Positions 12,963 through 15,702 of a DNA stretch of 15,702 nt are shown in pieces (the first letter of the stretch is position 1; each line of letters begins with the position of its first letter). This stretch comes from an uncultured Oscillospiraceae bacterium. GTDB lineage: Bacteria > Bacillota > Clostridia > Oscillospirales > Oscillospiraceae. Under the pieces are notes generated by a model. It did no database searches. It worked only from the letters and a program-made list of their open reading frames with translations, and had not been told where the DNA came from. The stretch lies in the NCBI GenBank assembly GCA_958426425.1, contig CATZYY010000041.1, forward strand, positions 1-15,702. The letters are read 5' to 3'. The position numbers and the translations under genes were made by a program.

Positions 12963-12988
12963 ATGGCGTGCCCAAGGCACGCCATTTT
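12963..12988 (+). terminator. intrinsic terminator of the spoIIID transcript
   Basis: A perfect 10-bp stem (ATGGCGTGCC / GGCACGCCAT) with loop CAA, followed by TTTT, four bases after the stop. Confidence 0.82.
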
Positions 12989-12993
12989 CCCTC

Positions 12994-13022
12994 TTGTGTT
13001 TTCCCGCGGGATGTCCTATAAT
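12994..13022 (+). promoter_or_regulatory. sigma-A promoter of the LCP gene
   Basis: TTGTGT (12994-12999), a 17-base spacer and a consensus TATAAT (13017-13022). The leader to the ATG at 13098 is about 70 bases, with GATATTATG and a GC-rich GCGGCCCCGGCCGC palindrome-like stretch. Confidence 0.7.
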
Positions 13023-13097
13023 AAGTGGCGATATTATGTAAATCGACCCAGCGACATCACCGCGGCCCCGGCCGCGCACAAGGAGCGGACATCTCTC

Positions 13098-14099
13098 ATG
13101 GCAAAGCGAGTAATGAAACGCCGGCGCAGCTGGAAGCGGACCGTGCTGATGTTGGTTGTTGTGGCGGGCATTGTCTATGCCGGCGCTCATATTCTGATCC
13201 GTCCTCCCGAAGTGGAGGCGCAGGGAGGCCTGGAGGCCACGGACGCCGTTCAGGAGACAGAGGACCTGACCCAGGAGGAGCAGGACGCGGCAGCGGCAGC
13301 TGCCGCAGCCGCTGCGGCCCACGCTGAGCGGAAGGACAAGTTCTACACCATCCTGGTCTCCGGCTGTGACGACGGCAACGGCAACAGCGACACCAACATC
13401 CTCCTGGCGGTGGACGCGGAGAACAACTATATCCACGGCGTCAGCATCGCCCGGGACACCAAGGCCGTCTGGGACGGCAGGAACCACAAGATCAACGCCG
13501 CCTTCGGCAGCGGCGGCATCGAGAAACTGGCGGAGGTCATCGGGGACCAGCTGGGCATTCCCGTGGACTTCACCGTATCTGTGGACCTGAAGGGCTTTGT
13601 GGCCCTGGTGGACGCCATCGGCGGCGTAGATTTTGACGTGCCGGTGGATATGAATTACGAAGACCCCTATCAGGATCTGTACATCCACTTCTCCGCCGGT
13701 ATGCAGCACCTGACCGGGGAGGAGGCGCTGAAGGTGGTTCGCTGCCGCAGCGTCTACGCCACCCAGGACATCGGCCGCATGGAAACCCAGCAGAAATTCC
13801 TCAAAGCCGTGGCGAAGCAGACGCTCACGTTGTCCAATGTGGACAAGATCCCGGAATTCGCCAATATTTTCAATCAGTATGTGGAGACGGACCTGACCCT
13901 GGGCAACCTGGCCTGGCTGGGGACCGAGGCCATCTCCATGGGGGCCGACGCCGTCTCCTTCTCCACCCTGCCCGGCGAATGGGATGACAGCGACAACTTC
14001 GTTCATTTGGACCCTGACGCCACCCTGGAGGTGGTGAACCAATACCTGAACCCCTATGTGGAGGACCGGGTCATGGCAGACCTGAACATCCCCGCCTGA
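13098..14099 (+). CDS. LytR-CpsA-Psr (LCP) family cell-envelope protein
   Basis: A 333-aa membrane-anchored protein; LCP enzymes attach teichoic acids or capsule-type glycopolymers to peptidoglycan outside the cell. Basic N-terminus, then one membrane segment at about 14-32, then a linker of about 45 residues with a run of 11 alanines (64-74), then the LCP domain (about 80-290). Motifs: GCDDGNGNSDTNILLAV, VSIARDTKAVW with R119 and D120, HKINAAFGSGG, and LTGEEALKVVRCRS followed by DIGRMETQQKFLKAV. The NSDT segment has Asn where many LCP proteins have Arg. AAGGAG lies about 12 bases before the ATG, rather far. It is 34 bp ahead of the SLH/transglutaminase gene and probably co-transcribed. Confidence 0.9.
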   Translation: MAKRVMKRRRSWKRTVLMLVVVAGIVYAGAHILIRPPEVEAQGGLEATDAVQETEDLTQEEQDAAAAAAAAAAAHAERKDKFYTILVSGCDDGNGNSDTNILLAVDAENNYIHGVSIARDTKAVWDGRNHKINAAFGSGGIEKLAEVIGDQLGIPVDFTVSVDLKGFVALVDAIGGVDFDVPVDMNYEDPYQDLYIHFSAGMQHLTGEEALKVVRCRSVYATQDIGRMETQQKFLKAVAKQTLTLSNVDKIPEFANIFNQYVETDLTLGNLAWLGTEAISMGADAVSFSTLPGEWDDSDNFVHLDPDATLEVVNQYLNPYVEDRVMADLNIPA

Positions 14100-14133
14100 G
14101 CCGGCCTCCCGCCCCATAGAAAGGAGCGCCATT

Positions 14134-15570
14134 TTGAAAATCCGCGTTTTGTCCCTGACCCTGGCAGTCGCGCTGCTTCTGGGCGTCCCCGCCCTGGCGG
14201 CGGAGGAGGGCACCGGCAACTTTGTCCGCAGCAAAACCTACGCCGGGGAATTTTCCGACCTGACAGAGGATTCCGTCTTCTACGATAATGTGGCCGCCCT
14301 GTATGAGTACGGCCTTACCACAGGCAAGACCGACGGCTCTTTCGGCCTGCAGGATTCCATGACCGTGGGGCAGATCGTGATTTTTGCAGCCCGGATCCGC
14401 AGCCTCTACCGCACCGGCGACGCCGAAGCCGGCCCCAATGCCTACGCCGGTGACGGCGATACCTCCACGGCTATCCGCTACCTGCGCTACCTCCAGGCGG
14501 AGGGCGTGCTGGGCACGGAGCTGGACAGCAGTCTGACTTCTTACGCCACCCGGGCCCAGGTGGCCCACGTGCTGGCAAACACCCTGCCCGCCGGCGTGCT
14601 GCCGGAGGTCAATGACCAGCTGGTGACAGAGGGGTACGCCAGCCGCAAATTCATCACCGATGTCACCGAGTACACCGACTACTACCGGGACATTCTCTAT
14701 CTCTACCGCACCGGCATCTCCGTGGGCTCCGACGCCACCGGCTCCTATCTGCCGGACCGCCTCATTACCCGGGGGGCCGCGGCGGCCATGCTGACCCGGA
14801 TGGTGGACCCCGCCCTGCGCCTGACCCCCAGCTGGAATCTGGAGAGCGTCTGGAGCGCCGCCGGCACCACCCTGGGCGATCTGGTGGACCCCGGGCGGTA
14901 CATTGCCTCTCCCTCCACCCAGGCAGAGATGGATGAGAGCATCCGCTATATGCTCTCCAACAACCAGAATACCCTGACCCTGCACTACGCCGGCATCTCC
15001 CCCCTGGGGGCCCGAAAGGTGATGGACCAGGCGCTGTCCGTGGTAAAAACCTATGTGGAGCAGTGCTACAACAGCGTCACCTGCAGCTACTCCAACAGCG
15101 GCTCTGTCACCCTGACCTTCTCCGCCTCCAACGGCACAGGGTCCATTGCGGACTATCGGAACGAGGCCATGGCCGCCGCCATCGCCGTTCACGACGAGCT
15201 GTGGGCCGCAGGCCAGATTACGGCGGACATGACGGACTATGACAAGGCCAAGGTGTACTATACCTGGATCTGCGACAACTGTATCTATGATTACGACGCC
15301 CAGGACGACTCCCTCAGCCACATCGCCTACGGTCTGTTCCACAGCGGCACCGCCGTGTGCGACGGCTATACCGGCGCCTACAACATGCTGCTGAAGCTGG
15401 AGGATATCGACTGCACCGCCCTGTCCAACAGCTCCCACATCTGGACGGTAGCCACTTTGGATGATACCCAGTACCACATCGACACCACCTGGGGTGACAG
15501 CGGCACCGCTCCCGACTATAGCTTTTTCGCCATGACCCCCGCCCAGTCCTGGGGACATCACAGCTGGTAA
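14134..15570 (+). CDS. secreted SLH-domain protein with C-terminal transglutaminase-like domain
   Basis: A 478-aa exported envelope protein. A signal peptide covers residues 1 to about 22 (cleavage after ALA). Three SLH-like repeats follow at about 38-85, 108-152 and 172-226 (for example FSDLTEDSVFYDNVAALYEY and YLPDRLITRGAAAAMLTRM), which would bind secondary cell-wall polymer. The C-terminal part, from about 365, is transglutaminase/protease-like: YYTWICDNCIYDY, GTAVCDGYTGAYNMLL with Cys409, SSHIWTVATL with His435, and YHIDTTWGD with Asp450, a complete Cys-His-Asp triad. A TTG start at 14134 has AAGGAG seven bases upstream, and the signal peptide supports it. It may cross-link or cleave wall proteins; the substrate is unknown. 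Co-transcription with the LCP gene suggests wall assembly. Confidence 0.9.
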   Translation: MKIRVLSLTLAVALLLGVPALAAEEGTGNFVRSKTYAGEFSDLTEDSVFYDNVAALYEYGLTTGKTDGSFGLQDSMTVGQIVIFAARIRSLYRTGDAEAGPNAYAGDGDTSTAIRYLRYLQAEGVLGTELDSSLTSYATRAQVAHVLANTLPAGVLPEVNDQLVTEGYASRKFITDVTEYTDYYRDILYLYRTGISVGSDATGSYLPDRLITRGAAAAMLTRMVDPALRLTPSWNLESVWSAAGTTLGDLVDPGRYIASPSTQAEMDESIRYMLSNNQNTLTLHYAGISPLGARKVMDQALSVVKTYVEQCYNSVTCSYSNSGSVTLTFSASNGTGSIADYRNEAMAAAIAVHDELWAAGQITADMTDYDKAKVYYTWICDNCIYDYDAQDDSLSHIAYGLFHSGTAVCDGYTGAYNMLLKLEDIDCTALSNSSHIWTVATLDDTQYHIDTTWGDSGTAPDYSFFAMTPAQSWGHHSW

Positions 15571-15581
15571 CGCGAAACAGA

Positions 15582-15614
15582 CAGCGCCCTGAGCCCAAAA
15601 GGCTCAGGGCGCTG
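15582..15614 (+). terminator. hairpin after SLH gene, probable terminator without a U tract
   Basis: A perfect 14-bp stem (CAGCGCCCTGAGCC / GGCTCAGGGCGCTG) with loop CAAAA lies 11 bases after the stop codon. It has no T run, so termination may depend on the following hairpins. Confidence 0.55.
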
Positions 15615-15686
15615 CAGCGTGTCGAAAAAGCATTTTCGCCACGCTGCAACAAGTTTTTTGAACCTTTAAAAAGTTTCAAAAAACTT
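15614..15686. repeat. two further adjacent inverted repeats at the window end
   Basis: Hairpin 2 is GCAGCGTGTCGAAAA (15614-15628) with TTTTCGCCACGCTGC (15633-15647): 15 bp, one mismatch, 4-base loop. Hairpin 3 is AAGTTTTTTGAA (15651-15662) with TTCAAAAAACTT (15675-15686): 12 bp, perfect, 12-base loop. With the hairpin at 15582-15614 they make three back-to-back stems in 105 bases with no gene between 15571 and 15702. This could be a compound terminator or a dispersed palindromic element. Confidence 0.55.
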
Positions 15687-15702
15687 ATGATTGAAAACGA
15701 GA

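Noticed and set aside
13287..13319. Alanine-coding GC-rich run as a microsatellite or slippage site
   Set aside because: The eleven codons are mixed (gcg, gca, gct, gcc), with no perfect short repeat.
11076..14234. A 1052-codon open frame on the minus strand across the aminotransferase, spoIIID and LCP genes
   Set aside because: It lies antisense to several well-recognised genes, including three terminators, has low-complexity Gly/Val/His-rich composition and shows no domain. It is a by-product of GC-rich codon use.
14071..15561. A 496-codon minus-strand frame opposite the SLH/transglutaminase gene
   Set aside because: The plus-strand gene has a signal peptide, SLH repeats and a catalytic triad; the antisense frame has none and no ribosome binding site was seen.

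Overview
This 15.7 kb window is ordinary chromosomal DNA from a GC-rich, endospore-forming, anaerobic Firmicute. The best guess is Oscillospiraceae (a Flavonifractor, Lawsonibacter or Intestinimonas-like gut clostridium). The guess rests on GC-rich codon use combined with Gram-positive Shine-Dalgarno sites, a spoIIID gene, an ECF sigma/DUF4179 pair, SLH-domain and LytR-CpsA-Psr envelope genes, and many intrinsic terminators. No tRNA, rRNA, CRISPR array, insertion sequence or phage gene was seen.

Layout. Positions 1-1249 (minus) hold one open frame in which a HisZ-like regulatory subunit runs directly into the catalytic HisG; HisG is cut by the window edge. Positions 1458-1965 hold a divergent pair, a 61-aa unknown protein and a small XRE-type repressor, around an intergenic region with two near-identical 12-bp palindromes. 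Positions 2147-3640 (minus) encode an unusual membrane protein joining a MerR DNA-binding domain to an RDD membrane domain and an extracytoplasmic tail. A cupin gene follows, then an ECF sigma factor translationally coupled to a DUF4179 membrane protein with a good ECF-type promoter in front, and a MarR regulator with its own dyads and sigma-A promoter.

Positions 6615-9430 (minus) form the most coherent metabolic unit: class II aldolase, MtnA isomerase, DeoD-type nucleoside phosphorylase and an 88-aa unknown protein. Together the three enzymes match the DHAP shunt that disposes of 5'-methylthioadenosine and/or 5'-deoxyadenosine, the by-product of radical SAM enzymes. The phosphorylase here is of the DeoD type rather than MtnP.

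Positions 9608-12245 carry a lipoprotein of unknown function, a nitroreductase-family protein and a class I/II aminotransferase. Positions 12354-12662 carry spoIIID with a TTG start and an excellent SigE-like promoter. After it come a small proline-rich unknown protein, then a two-gene envelope unit: an LCP-family protein and a secreted SLH plus transglutaminase-like protein. The window ends in three consecutive hairpins (15582-15686) that may be a dispersed repeat.

All calls were made by eye from translated sequence; no database search was run. Long antisense open frames across the GC-rich genes were judged to be shadows.
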